Source: Archegozetes longisetosus (Eukaryota; Arthropoda; Arachnida; Sarcoptiformes; Trhypochthoniidae). From it: a stretch of 64,000 nt of DNA. The stretch is taken from the NCBI GenBank assembly GCA_018873245.2, contig JAEMBT020000001.1, positions 14,610,220 through 14,674,219 of the forward strand, in the 5' to 3' direction. Below, piece by piece: positions 1 to 12,404 of this stretch; position 1 is the first letter of the stretch, and each line of letters begins with the position of its first letter. The notes below the pieces were generated by a model. That model was not told the DNA's origin. It did no database searches and saw nothing but the letters and a program-made list of their open reading frames with translations. A program made the position numbers and the translations under genes.

Positions 1-3000
1 AACTGATGAACTTCTTGAAAATTGAGCAAAAAGTATGAAAACTAACAACAAGACAATTAAATGAAATTTGAAATTCAATATTTGATTATAGATGACAAGA
101 GTAACTCTAGGTGATTGTGAGGCATATATCAAGCGCTATGAACCCGAAGAAACTCAAGTTCCGGGATACCTATCGAATAAAGGTTTTAATTTCTAAACAT
201 CTATTTCAGTATTAAAATAAATTACTCTATTTTAGGATTTCATAACTTATTAATGGCTATAGATTTTGACATATTCAATCGTAGCCATCGGATCGTGTGT
301 CAGGACATGTCTCAACCATTACCTCATTACTACATCGCGTCATCGCATAACACGTAATCTTATTTTAGCAATGATTTACTATTATGCTTGAATTGACAGA
401 AATTAGTGATTAGTTAATTAGGTTAATGTGAAATTGTATTGAAATTTTCTATTAGTTATTTAATTATGGGACAACTATACGGGAACAGTAGTATTGAAGC
501 CTATAGAATAGCATTACTTAAAGGATGTCGTTGTATCGAACGTGAGTTATCTTAACTATAAGTATTCAACATTAGAATCCTCAATGCTTTAATTTTAATC
601 CGTATTTTAATCTGCATTTTAATCCGCATTTTAATCCGCATTTTAATCCGCATTTTAATCCGCATTTTAATCCGCATTTTAATCCAAATTTTAATTCTCA
701 ATAATTCTCGATTAGTCGACGTATGGGATGGTGATGACGGAGAGCCGATTATCTTTCATGGACACACACTGACAACAAAAATACATTTACGCGATGTCTT
801 AAAAACTATACAACAGTTTGCTTTCAAGACGTCTCAATATCCAGTCATACTATCGATGGAAAATCATTGTAGTCTTGAGCAACAGAAAAAAATGGCTGAA
901 CTTATGATTGATATTCTAGGAGGTGATCAAACTATGAAATATCCAATAAATTCTAGACACTACTTATTCTTCTCTTTAACTTAAAGACTATTTACACCGA
1001 ACACCAGTACCTGATAATGAAAAGTCTTGGCCATCGCCCGAAGCACTCGCCAGAAAAATTCTGATCAAAGGCAAAAAACTGCCAGAAGTTGCCTCATTGA
1101 AGACTTTATCAAATATAGTTTCAGATGGAGTTTTTGCAGAAGAAGAATCTATTTGTGATTCTTGTTCTGATTGTGATTCATGTAGTGGTTCAGATGATGA
1201 GAAAAGTTGCGACTCTGATGATGAGAGAAGTGGAAGTGATTCTAAAGACAAACCAGTCATTAGGAAACACACCAATCCTGAAATTTTAGACACTTTGAAG
1301 TCAAAGCGATTAACAAATGACATAGAATCAGATTTTATGGGTTTTATCAAATCTAAGAAGTCGTCAACTAAATCAAACTCCAGTTCTTCAACGAAAGTAA
1401 ACATATTAAATGTTTGATTGAATTTAAACATATGGATTACAGTGTGGTTTGGATATTAGAGATTCAAGTCGTAGCCAGGATATTGTTCTCAAATATGTAG
1501 AGAGCTACGAGCTATCACCCTTATCTAACCTAACCCGACCCAACCTAACTTGGCCAAAATTAGTTGTATTGGTAGATATCAAGTTAGGTTAGGTTAGGTA
1601 AGGAGAACGACACGTTTAACGTTCTAGGCATAGGAGAACATTGTAGTGGTAAACATTTGACTCTCTCATACCCAAACCCTACATGAACCATAAACTAAAC
1701 TATAGCCAAATTATGATATATAATAATTTGTTCGCAGATAGCTTTAGCCAAAGAGTTTTCAGATTTAGTTACATACTGTGTGACAAGAAAATTTACATCT
1801 TTTAAAGAATGTGATGAAAAATGTAAGTCTTAGATTACTATCAATTTTCTCAGTTAAACGTTTTTACAAATTTAGAAAATATCAGCTAAAATATTCTTAA
1901 TCTACTTATCAAATACAGGGAAATTCTACGAAATGACATCATTTGTTGAGACAGAATCCGAACGTTTGGCTAACACTAAAGGCAACGACTATGTGAAATA
2001 CAACAAAAAACATTTGTCTCGCATTTATCCGAAAGGCTTGAGAACAGATTCAAGTAATTACAACCCAATACCTCATTGGAATGCTGGCTCGCAATTAGTG
2101 GCACTCAATTATCAGACACATTCCAAGCCTATGCTCTTCAATGAAGCACTTTTTTCACTTAACGGCAAATGTGGTTATGTCTTAAAAGCTGAGTTTCTTC
2201 GTAAAGGTCATCAGTACGGTTATAGTGGTCGTAGTTCTGTATTGAACTCGCCCACAAATAAGCCAAAGAGAGTAAAATTGACTATAATTAGTGGTCAACA
2301 CATACCAAAATTCGGCAATTCATTGGAAGGCGACATAATTAATCCTTACGTTCGAATCAAAGTTTATGGACATTCTGCTGATAAGTTCCAGTTCCATACG
2401 AAAACAGTTAGAAACAATGGTTAGAGCTATTTTAAGTTGTTCTTCTATACAGATTGTAATATTTTAGAAAATATTTTGATTGATTGATAGGTTTTAACCC
2501 GATTTGGGAGGAAACATGTGAGTTTACAATCCGCTTACCAGAAATGGCTTTCATATACTTCTGCGTCAAAGATCATTTTGGAACTGGAAAGGATGTGACA
2601 CTTGGACAGTATATGCTTCCATTTCAAGCTATTATGGAAGGTATCAAAATATTTAATTAAAGCATTACTTTTATTAACACAATTCAAATCTTAGATCTTT
2701 TCAATAGTGCTTTAAATACTTATGTTTGCGTCACGTTCTTGCAGTTCGCTCGTAACAGTAGTAATAAGTTTAAGTTAGTTTAGCTCTAATCTTATTCTAT
2801 ATTAATTCAATTGAAATCTGAGTTGAGCTGCAAGGATGTGAACACAAAGAACGAGTGTTTAAGAAGTTTTATTTTAAGACTATCTTAAATAAGAAATTGA
2901 TAACAAAAATACTGATATGAAAGTAGTACGATTGAAAGAGACTATAGAGTAGATTAAAATGATTGTTAATCAATAATGAAAAGTTACTGAAATTTGAATT

Positions 3001-3124
3001 ATTGATGCTGAAAGGTTATCGACACGTGCACTTGGTTGATCACCAGAACCAGCCTTTGATACCAGCTAGTATTTTCGTTCACGTCTCGTTTTTTGATGTT
3101 GGTGATTACTGGTCTCCTGAATAA
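1..3124 (+). CDS. Phosphoinositide phospholipase C, delta-type (copy 1, 5' end outside window)
   Basis: Hydrolyses PIP2 to IP3 and diacylglycerol at the plasma membrane. Exons read from splice signals and by comparison with copy 2: 1-32, 92-182 (EF-hand tail), 236-353, 456-541 and 716-922 (X box), 987-1396 (end of X and linker), 1738-1822, 1919-2419 (Y box and start of C2), 2491-2640 and 3015-3124 (C2, ending in TAA). Catalytic features are present: the SSHNTY histidine, CRCIELDVWDG with acidic metal ligands, the second histidine in FHGHTLT, KGKKL at the end of X, and RIYPKG/DSSNYNP in Y. The protein ends after C2, as in PLC-delta. The X-Y linker is unusually Ser/Asp/Glu/Cys-rich (about 1130-1260). 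The last exon, encoding GYRHVHL, is short and is inferred from splice phase and homology. The PH domain and first EF hands lie before base 1. Confidence 0.93.
591..695. repeat. 12-bp minisatellite in a PLC intron
   Basis: About eight tandem copies of GCATTTTAATCC, the outer ones degenerate. The array lies inside the intron between the two X-box exons of the first PLC gene. Copy 2 has no such array at the equivalent intron. Confidence 0.9.
1520..1605. repeat. Interstitial TTAGG-type tracts, inverted
   Basis: A CCTAACC-rich stretch (about 1525-1550) is followed by TTAGGTTAGGTTAGG (about 1583-1600) on the same strand, giving a small inverted pair inside the X-Y linker intron of PLC copy 1. TTAGG is the usual arthropod telomere repeat. 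Three or four units do not make a telomere; this is an interstitial relic or simple repeat. Confidence 0.6.
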
Positions 3125-3866
3125 TCTTCAGTAATATTAATCTTATTAGGCTATAAGATTAATACTTATTTGACATTTAATTATTTACTTAATGCATTAT
3201 TTCCAAAAAACAATTTAAGCTTTTTTAAAATCTAAGTATTGAATATATTTTAGTTTGAGCTATTTTTGTATAAAAGCATTTTGAACTACCTAACTATAAT
3301 AAAAGTGATTTTGTGTAAAATGATCTAATATTTGAGAGAGAAATGACTTTGTAGTTAGAGAGCCAAAAAACCTATTTTTGATATAATGGTAGATAAGCTC
3401 GAGAATGTAAACGAATGGTATAGAAGACGTAATCTTTTATGATATAACGTGGTAGATAAATACTGCATGTAGTTGTCATTGAAAAGTTGCCATGCGATAA
3501 CTCGCTTGCCTGTGGAGCAAAAATACAAGTCATTTAGTATTAAGTTTGTAATCTACTGATTTGTTTCCAATCTACAACTTATGACATGTACATAATGAGT
3601 ATACTGTTACATGCTTAATAGGATATATTAAATCATTTTTTTATATCTCTTCAATTGATTTCACCTTCAGTTTTTAACTCAACTATTTCTTTTATCTTCT
3701 TAAGTAATTTAATTAAGTTTAATAAAAATCAATTTTGATTGTGTTTATAGTTTTTCTCCTTTTGAATTGCTTACAAACAATTTGAGTTACTAACAAATTT
3801 CTGAAAGCCAACAATCTGTGAAATGAATCTAAATATTTCAGGTGTGGTAAAGAACATTAGTATTAA
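3125..3866. other. Intergenic DNA between the two PLC genes
   Basis: AT-rich DNA with no ORF that I can support. It must contain the 3' end of PLC copy 1 and the promoter and any 5' leader exon of copy 2. I could not identify a core promoter. Confidence 0.5.
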
Positions 3867-6800
3867 GAATGGTTGTATATTGATGGGATTTATTCTTTAG
3901 AATCGGCGACAATCTCAACAGCTCAAGTGATCGCTCAGCTAACAAATGGAACACGATTCCATAAAGTTCGTGGCTCAAGTAGGTTTTACCGGCGAAAATA
4001 TCAGCTTGACTTAAATAATATGCAACTGTCGTATGGACCCTCACAAAAGCGCTACTTCTGCAAAAGTATTCCAAACGGTATGCAAATTGAATACAGTAAA
4101 ATCTGTCTAGCTTTAATATTGACTTAAATGGTTTTGGAAAACAATATAAAAATATCATAGAAATTTGGCTTAGCTGTGATTGTCTTTTAAAAACTACTAA
4201 TTCATATGTTCAAGTTAGATAGGTTTAACTTTATTAAAATTTTAAAATCTTTTATTCTGTTTATAATTTTCAAAAAATAATTCTTATCTGACAACAACTT
4301 TTCGGCTGTCCGTCTGGGACTTTGTTGATAATCGTTATATATGCGGTGACTGATATACAAAATCTAATATTTTACAAAGTAGTCACCAGGTTTGTAAATT
4401 AGTTAGGATTAAAATTGACTCCTCTGTAAACTAGCCAACTAATTTATAAACTGTTGATGAATATTTTGCAAACTAGTTGATTAGATTACAAAGTAGTCTA
4501 TGTTGTAAATTAGTCATCACATATATAATGATTTAAAGCTCCTCATTGCGAGTATAAACATAACATTCGCTCAATTGAAGAAATTAATACTTTTTTCTCT
4601 GTAAGACTAACAAGTTTCTCACCACTCCACTCGCTTGTACTTTGCTCATCAATATAGGTGCGCGGGTGAACCGCTGAGCGGTTCGATCCGTGGGTAAGCC
4701 GCGGTTTCAGGTCGGGGCTATTGCTTAGAACCGCATATGAAACGAGTTTAAACAAACGAATATATATCAAGATACATGACTCATTGAATGAATAGATTTC
4801 TGTTTATGTTAGTATCATATTACAGGATGCGTTACTTTAGGTTTAACTGCTAATTATAATACTTTACGTTTCAAATCATCTCAAATTACGTTTCAAAAGG
4901 TATGAAAACTTCAAAAAATAACCGGAGATAAAGTGTAATAAAGATAAATAACTAATTGGAAACAGTGTTATTCATCAAAGCTATTAATAATCTCAACGTG
5001 AATTAATGTTTCATAAGTTTGTGCTAAAGTTTCAATATTATGTAATTGTAGTGGTTCGACTCACAGGTAAACGCGGTTCGGGTCTGGTCTAATATTTTAA
5101 AAAGCGGTTCGCGGCTCCGGTTGGGTCACATAAACCCATGACCCGCGCACCTATACTTGTCAACATGAGAACATCAATATCTAATCTGACTCTATTGCGT
5201 GATTTTTAGCCTTTGACCCAGTAGAACAGCCCGGCTACCCACTCTCATACATTGGGTACAATTAGATTTATCTGAGTGATCTGAGTTGAACGATACTCAA
5301 TCAACCCCATTATAGACCTATCAACTAACATCAGTGTAACCTAACCTCAAGTAGCATGACAATTATACCACTACAATTGAGTTAGGTTACAATAAAGTAA
5401 TTGGTGTTTGGTTCGATCGCTAGAAATGCCAAAGAAACCAACTGTTGTTCTCTTTGAAGAGTGGTATTATAATATTAATATTCTACTTGATGAGATGAAT
5501 CAAGTGGCAGATTGTGAAGTTAAAATAATTATTTATACAGAAATATTAGTTTTGAAGGCTTTATATAGTAAATTAGGCTCTCGTATGTAATAGCAAAATT
5601 TCTTTTAGTTTCCGTTATCGATGTAGAGATTAGAGTCACTTCTTTAACTGATTAGCAATAAATATACGCAATATATTTGTTATAACACGACTTGACTAAA
5701 ACTTATTTATATAACAAAGTTGTTCCTCAACTATACAACCTTTATCAGTTAGGTTTTGTTGCAAATAATGAGTTGTAATTCTTAATAAATTTGATTACAT
5801 AGGTAATTTATTGCTTAATTTGTCTTTTAATATTCTTTACAAGTTTGTTTTTAATTATTTTATGATTGATAAGAACATCCGGAAACTTTCAATTTTTATA
5901 GAAATACTAAAACTTAATTGCTCTGCAACATATCCGAAGCTGTACTAACTCATTAGTTCTGTTCAACAGATTTCCTACATATTTTTAAAGTTATTCTTTC
6001 ATAAATGAGTCAACGTTCCATGATTGGGTTAGGTTAGCCTCATGGCTTCAACTTTCATTAAAAGTATGAGAGTATATTTTTCTTAGAAAAACAAAAAATT
6101 AATTGCATCGGTTAGAGGTCACAGTCCTATCACTATTCATAAAAGTTATTGGATTAGTCAGCACTTTTAAAGTTTAACGGGACTAATCTACTGGGTCAAA
6201 GGCCAAAGATTATAAAACAAGATCAGACCGGGTACCGATGTTCTCATCTTGACAGGCAGAGTGCAAAGATATATAGTTTGAGGGAATGGAGTGAATTCCC
6301 GTTTACTAGTCTTACAGATAAAAGTATTAGTATTTTTGATTGAAAAAATTATGATTATACTCTTAATGAAGACCAAAGCTTAGCATTATAAAAATTTTCA
6401 TTCATTTCGGGCTGAATTTTTCAGTTGATTTGGATAACATTTCTGAAGTTAGAACTGGTTGGAAGTCTGACACTTTCAACAAAGTTGAATCTCGAGTCAG
6501 ACGTAAACAGAATCTTAAGAGATCGTTGAATATTAAAGAAGACAACTGTTTTTCGATTGTGTTTGAAAATGATACGAAAACCATAGACTTAGTGGCTCCT
6601 AATAGCAAAACTAGAGATTTATGGGTTAAAGGAATAGACTTTTTAGTAGCTGAACACAAAAATCAGAAGAGACTAAATCAAACCGAATTGTAATTTTTTA
6701 CTTCATAATTCATTACTTTTCTCAATTATCCCCATATGATTTCAATCGAAATTTTATTTAGTTGGTTGAAGAAACAATTTCGGGATGCAGATCGCAATGA

Positions 6801-9655
6801 AAATGGAAGTCTTAACTTTGAGGAAGTTTTAACATTGCTTAATCAATTGAATGTTTCTTTGGATACAAAACACGTGAAATATTTATTTGATGTTAGCTTA
6901 GAAATATTAGGAGTATTTTAAAGTGTTAATGGAATTTTGATTAATTTTTAGAGTGCTAACTTTCGTAAAAACCAAACCAAATCTGAAGAATTTCTCGATG
7001 AGGACGAGTTCTATCAATTGCATCAGTTGCTAACATCAAGACCTGAAATAGCTCAAATATTCAAACGGTTAGTTTCCACAAATTCTGACTTTTCTAAGTT
7101 TATGTTGAATTTTGATCAATTCTGATCGCTCTAAAACTTAGAATATCCCTAAATTATTAATAAATCAAATCATTAAATCCAATTTTAGGTATGCTTATAA
7201 TAATTCAAGCATTATGGGCGCTGAACAACTAATGAACTTCTTCCAGAAGGAACAAAAGGTATCTAGAAAATTCAAATTAAGAGATGAAATTTTCAATAAT
7301 CTAATTATGAATGCTTTAGATATCAGAAATCACTTTAGATGATTGCGAAGAACTTATCAAAAAATTTGAACAGGAAGAAAATCAAGTATTCAGTTATCTA
7401 TCAAATAAAGGTATGGCTAATAGAGATGAAGAATTTTGAATTAAAATTTGCAGGTTTTATGCTTTTTATGCTTGCTTGTCGAATCGTTTGACGAGCGTTA
7501 AAAACCGCCATTGACAACAGGATGAAAAATTGAGCAAGCTACATTAATGCTTTATGCTTTTAGCATAATCTTTAATCATCAGGAAATGACCGAATAACCA
7601 GCATTTTAAATTTTGAATCTATTTTCTTAAGGCTTCCAGAGATTGTTATCCTCAAGTGATTTCGATATTTTCAACATAACTCATAAAAATGTGTGTCAGG
7701 ATATGTCACAACCACTTTCTCACTACTATATCGCTTCATCGCATAACACGTAAGGATCTTTGACGTTTCAAATTTTACAACCAATGTCGATAGTGAATTT
7801 CTTTCAAATAAAAAATTCAATTAAAGATTCTTCCAAATTCAATTAAAATATATATTTGATTCGAAAATTTCAGTTATCTATTTACTGGACAATTATATGG
7901 GAATAGCAGTATTGAAGGATATAGAATTGCACTTCTCAAAGGATGTCGTTGTGTTGAACGTAAAACATTTTCAAAACCTATTGATACATTCATAACTCAA
8001 TCCATGATTCATTTGATTAGTTGATGTATGGGATGGCGAAAGGGAACCAGTTGTATATCATGGCCACACCTTAACCAAGAGAATTGTTTTTCGAGACATC
8101 ATAGAATTAATAAGAGATTATGCATTCAAAGCGTCTGAATATCCAGTCATACTATCGATTGAAAATCATTGCAATCTTGAACAACAGAAACAAATGGCTT
8201 CGATAATGACATCTATTTTAGGAGGTATTTAGTAAAACACTTGTACTTCAATATAATTCACAATATACCCGATGTCGGTTCTGTTCGATCTACAGATTAT
8301 TTACTGCGAACTCCATTATCCGAAGATGAGACTATTTGGCCATCGCCTGAAGCACTGAAGAGAAAAATTATTATTAAGGGTAAAAAATTGCCATCTATTG
8401 AAATGCCTGGAAACTCAATGTTGGCCATTGATTCCCATGATTTGTCAAATCTTTCTGAGCTCCAACAAATTAAAGGTTAGCAAACTTTTATTCTCTCTGA
8501 CTATTTTAAATTTTCAATCTTTGCAAAATTTCCAGACCATTCATCGATTATCAAATTATCTCATCAGATGAATTGGTTATCTGTAAAAGTGAGTAATGAA
8601 TTCTAGAAATTTTTAGATGCTATTCAATATTGATATTGATACATAACTTTTAATTCACAGCATAACATCGCTATAGAATTATCAGACATAACAGTTTATT
8701 GTGTTGCGAGAAAGTTTGCTTCTTTTGAAGATTGTAACCAAAATTGTGAGTCTTTTCATTCAAATAACGATATTTATCTAAATGTCAATTCAAACAACAC
8801 CATTTCTCTGGATTTCCATAATTTCAGGGAAATTTTATGAAATGAGTTCATTCGTGGAGACAGAGTCTGAAAATTTGGCTCAAACTGAAAATGAAGAATT
8901 TATTGAATACAATAGAAAACATTTGTCTCGCATTTATCCGAAAGGCTTGAGAACAGATTCAAGTAATTACAACCCAATACCTCATTGGAATGTTGGCTCA
9001 CAATTAGTGGCACTCAATTATCAGACATATTCCAAACCTATGCTCTTCAATGATGCACTTTTTTCACTTAATGGCGGATGTGGTTATGTCTTAAAACCTG
9101 AATTCTTGAGAAAAAATGACCCAAAATCTGAAATAAACAAACCAATAAAAGTGATCTTAACAATAATCAGTGGTCAACATATCCCAAAACCAGGTCAGGC
9201 AAAAGATGGAGAAGTTGTTGACCCATATGTTAAGCTTAAAGTTTACGGTCATTCTTCCGATAAGTACACGTTCGAAACGAAATTTGTCAAAAATAATGGT
9301 GAGGATGATGTTTAGATGTTTTATCAAATATTTTGATCAATATTGATATGAAAATAGGTTTCAATCCAATATGGGATGAAAAATGCGAATTTTCGATCAT
9401 GTATCCAGATCTAGCTTTCATATATTTCGCTGTCAAAGATCACTGTGGAACTGGTAAAGACTTGACGCTCGGACAATATGTATTACCATTTAGTGCTATA
9501 TCTGAAGGTATTGCAAAAATATTTGAAAATCTGAGTGAAAATACTTAAACTTTAATCTTAATATAGGTTATAGAAATATAAACTTGAATGACCAGCAAAA
9601 TCGACAAATAGTGGCAGCCAATATTTTTATCAACATTAATCTAGTAACTAATTAG
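3867..9655 (+). CDS. Phosphoinositide phospholipase C, delta-type (copy 2)
   Basis: Same enzyme family as the upstream gene. Exons: about 3867-4077 and 6425-6689 (PH domain, joined by a 2.3-kb intron), 6762-6891 and 6952-7067 (EF hands, with a canonical loop [12 protein letters not shown]), 7189-7258, 7320-7410, 7632-7749, 7874-7959 and 8021-8224 (X box), 8296-8475, 8536-8588 (linker), 8661-8745, 8828-9298 (Y box, start of C2), 9358-9507, 9567-9655 (end of C2, TAG). X-box histidines (SSHNTY, YHGHTLT), acidic ligands (CRCVELDVWDG) and the KGKKL lysines are all present, so it should be catalytically competent. The linker is shorter and less acidic than in copy 1. No in-frame ATG precedes the PH domain after the stop at 3864, so the start codon probably lies in an unrecognised upstream exon. 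Introns carry MITEs. Confidence 0.93.
4336..4527. mobile_element. MITE, 192 bp, in PLC copy 2 intron 1
   Basis: The ends are inverted copies: TATATATGCGGTGACT at the left, and TATATATGTGATGACT when the right end is reverse-complemented. The inside holds diverged repeats of a TTGTAAATTAGT-like motif. No ORF. A TA target duplication is possible but cannot be separated from the TA-rich ends. Confidence 0.6.
4654..5154. mobile_element. MITE with GC-rich ends, about 500 bp
   Basis: Starts with TATAGGTGCGCGGGT and ends with its exact reverse complement ACCCGCGCACCTATA. Both sub-ends carry several copies of a GCGGTTCG-type motif. There is no coding capacity. The GC-rich ends stand out against the AT-rich intron. 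Confidence 0.7.
5157..6255. mobile_element. Probable long-TIR element abutting the previous MITE
   Basis: About 70 bp at 5157-5226 (TGTCAACATGAGAACATC through CCTTTGACCCAGTAG) recurs in inverted, diverged form at 6183-6255. The span between has one short unrecognised ORF (5408-5590) and no transposase motif. The left end begins within a few bases of the preceding MITE. Confidence 0.5.
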
Positions 9656-9832
9656 CATTTCAATCAAATTAAGCAAGAAAATTATCAACTCAGGAAATTA
9701 GAGACTATTTCACTCTGAATTTAATCAAAGTTGTGAATAAATCAGTTTTTATTAAATTACCTCAATCTATTGAAACAGAATCTCAATGAAGATTATATTT
9801 ATGATAAAAGAATGAATTGTTATAACTAAATA

Positions 9833-10398
9833 GGGATCAATCCGGGCCAGTGGGTCTAAGGGGGTTTCCAACCCCTCACCCCAAGTGTGATACACCATTA
9901 GATTCAATTCGTCGAGCTGAACATTTTGATACCACACTTGACCACTTCTGACCCGAACCTGACCACTCCTGGCCAACTCCCGATGGGAGTGGCTGATCAC
10001 ACCAAGTGATATGTCATTGGACTCAGGATATCAAACTGAGCATTTTGATGCCTTACTTGGTCAATTATCACAAGTAGTTCTCGAGATACTCATCTTTGTT
10101 TGGTTTAGTACCTCGTAATGGATAAACCTACAAATTAAAGGAGAATAGGTTAGGTCGTGAAGCAACCTAACTTATTATACCTTAGTTAATATCAGATTTG
10201 GTTTGGGTTATAACTTGGTAAAGCTAAGTTTATCCATTTTCGAGAGGGTAGGTCCGGGTGACCAGAAGTGGTCAGGTTCGGGTCAGTGGTCAAGTATGGT
10301 ATCAAAATGTTCAGCTCGATGAACTGAATCCAATGATGTATCACACTTGGGAGTGGAGGTCGAGAACCCCTTTAGACCAATTAGCCCGGATTCACCCC
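9833..10398. mobile_element. Foldback MITE with about 150-bp TIRs
   Basis: The first and last 150 bp or so are inverted copies with several indels; they begin GGGATCAATCCGGGC at the left and GGGGTGAATCCGGGC at the right when reverse-complemented. A TA dinucleotide flanks each end (9831-9832, 10399-10400). No transposase. It lies about 180 bp beyond the PLC copy 2 stop codon. Confidence 0.75.
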
Positions 10399-10836
10399 TA
10401 AATAGAAATAAAAATAAATATAGTAGAATCAAACTATCTAATAATTTATAGAGAACCTAATCTAGCCTATTTATCTTGTCAAAAACCAAATCAATTAAAA
10501 ATAATATCAATTACCATCAAAATTGTTCGCCTATTATTTTGTACCAAAAGTTGAAGTAATTATTGATACCATTGGGTTCAATTGATTATCATTTCCATTA
10601 TATTGGTTGACAATCTTTCACTTTCTGGATGAAGTTCTAAGAAACTTGAGTTAATTGTTTGGTCAGAATTCATACAATATTCGAGCCATTTGTTACCATT
10701 GACTTTAGGAAGTGAACATAAAATAAAATATTTTACATCAATCATAAAACAGTGAATATAGTTATTAACGATTGTGGATCGTAAACTCCGATGTGGATCG
10801 AATACCTACTAATAATGAACGTAAGAGAAATAAGTT

Positions 10837-11041
10837 TAGGCTTTATATATAAAACTGCACATCTTGGGCAAAATCTTGATGTAAAAACTGTTCTATCAAA
10901 TTTTTTTTAATCTTAGCCGTAGGAGTTCTGGAGGGTCAGTCTCGGACTTGAAAGAGTCTGTGATTTCGCGCTTAATCTCAAAAATTTTTGTGAGTTTATA
11001 AAGATTTTGCCCGAGATGTGCGGTTTTATAGAAAAAGCCTA
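10837..11041. mobile_element. Foldback MITE, about 205 bp
   Basis: Left end TAGGCTTTATATATAAAAC and right end, reverse-complemented, TAGGCTTTTTCTATAAAAC; the match continues through CATCTTGGGCAAAATCTT and its right-hand partner. No ORF. Confidence 0.7.
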
Positions 11042-12059
11042 AAATTGTTTATTGTCATAAACGTTTTGCCAAATTTTTACGAATACATTAAGGCTAAACG
11101 AAACATTACATAATTTCTATTGATTTAGTATTGCGGTTTAGTTTAGATTTAAATTCAACTACTACGAGAATGTTTTCATCGATTATTTAACGCATAAAAA
11201 GTTGACTTTATTTTTAGTGTTCTACAAATAAATAAATTTTCATATAAAATGTACTGTCAATTATTGTCACTGACTTATATTTGTGACCAAAAAGTGGATT
11301 ACCGCTATTCCAATCATATACTGTACAGTTGTGTCAGAATAAATGATTCCAGTCAATTACTGATGGGCAGTTAATAATCCTTATTTCATTAAAAACACTC
11401 AATGCGTAATATCAGAGAAATATAAGTTTTTAAAAAGTTTAATCAAAGCCAAAACACTAAAAATTCGAATGAAAATCAAATTATTATGACTAATATGTAC
11501 TCAATGACTAACAAAAGAAGCATCTAATCACTTCATAACCAGCTATTTGTAAATATCTTTTGCAATCACATAGACGTTAATCATTGATGGGGCAGAAGCT
11601 ACACTTGGCTCAAGTTAATTCACCTTTTTAAGTTGAAATTTAACCCCTAAGATGTTAACTTTATTTCACTGGAAGAATTTATTCTGAAATAACTACATAT
11701 TTATTGGATCAATTCATGTGAGGATTCTAGTGCTTGAGAGAAATTCTCTCTATATTAGTGTTTGAATGAAAGGTGAAATTTATATTTGTTTAAAGTAAAC
11801 TTATATTAATGTCCTCTATTAATCGTAAGCACTTTTCAGTCGATTATATATACTTAATAGATCAATATTTACATGACCTATACTTTTGAAAAGTCATTTA
11901 TTAAAGTAAATTCAAGTTGAATAATACTCAATAATTGTAATCTCAATCAAATATATATCAATTAAACGCTTGAGACTTATTAAGTAAATAAAATCATTTC
12001 AAACCTTTTATTTCAGCTTAAAATTGAAGAGAATTTGCCTCAAGCATTAAAGTCCTCAT
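11042..12059. other. Gene-free AT-rich stretch
   Basis: I see no coding region, RNA gene or clear repeat structure here. Confidence 0.5.
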
Positions 12060-12404
12060 GTGTATATGAGTAGAACAAAATATATTAAAGATCACACTAA
12101 AAACATAGTTAATGAAAATATAATAATTCATAATCTGAATGGTTATTCTCGGAGATCACATTATAAATCTTTAGAAACATACGTAATGCAATGGATTCTT
12201 ATTTTACTTCAATTATTGGGAATCTTTGCATCTCTCATTGTGACGATCGATTTGATTGCTAAAAGTCAAATATTTTATAAGTCTTTATATGGAACATTGA
12301 CTGCAAGAGAGCCTCTTCTCTATCAAAAAATATCAAAAGGGCTTAACTATTTAGGCATTAGTATTTATTATTATATTTACGCTATCGTCATTCAAATTTA
12401 CTAA
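12060..12404 (+). CDS. Unrecognised ORF with two hydrophobic segments
   Basis: 114 codons. Residues about 43-65 and 100-113 are hydrophobic (the first reads QWILILLQLLGIFASLIV), so a small membrane protein or an exon of one is possible. I do not recognise the family. A sequence of about 50 bp inside it (12293-12350) recurs in inverted form at 12840-12893, which suggests the ORF overlaps a repeat. It could equally be chance coding in AT-rich DNA. Confidence 0.2.
   Translation: MYMSRTKYIKDHTKNIVNENIIIHNLNGYSRRSHYKSLETYVMQWILILLQLLGIFASLIVTIDLIAKSQIFYKSLYGTLTAREPLLYQKISKGLNYLGISIYYYIYAIVIQIY

Noticed and set aside
988-1431. 147-codon minus-strand ORF
   Set aside because: Antisense shadow of the Ser/Asp-rich PLC linker exon.
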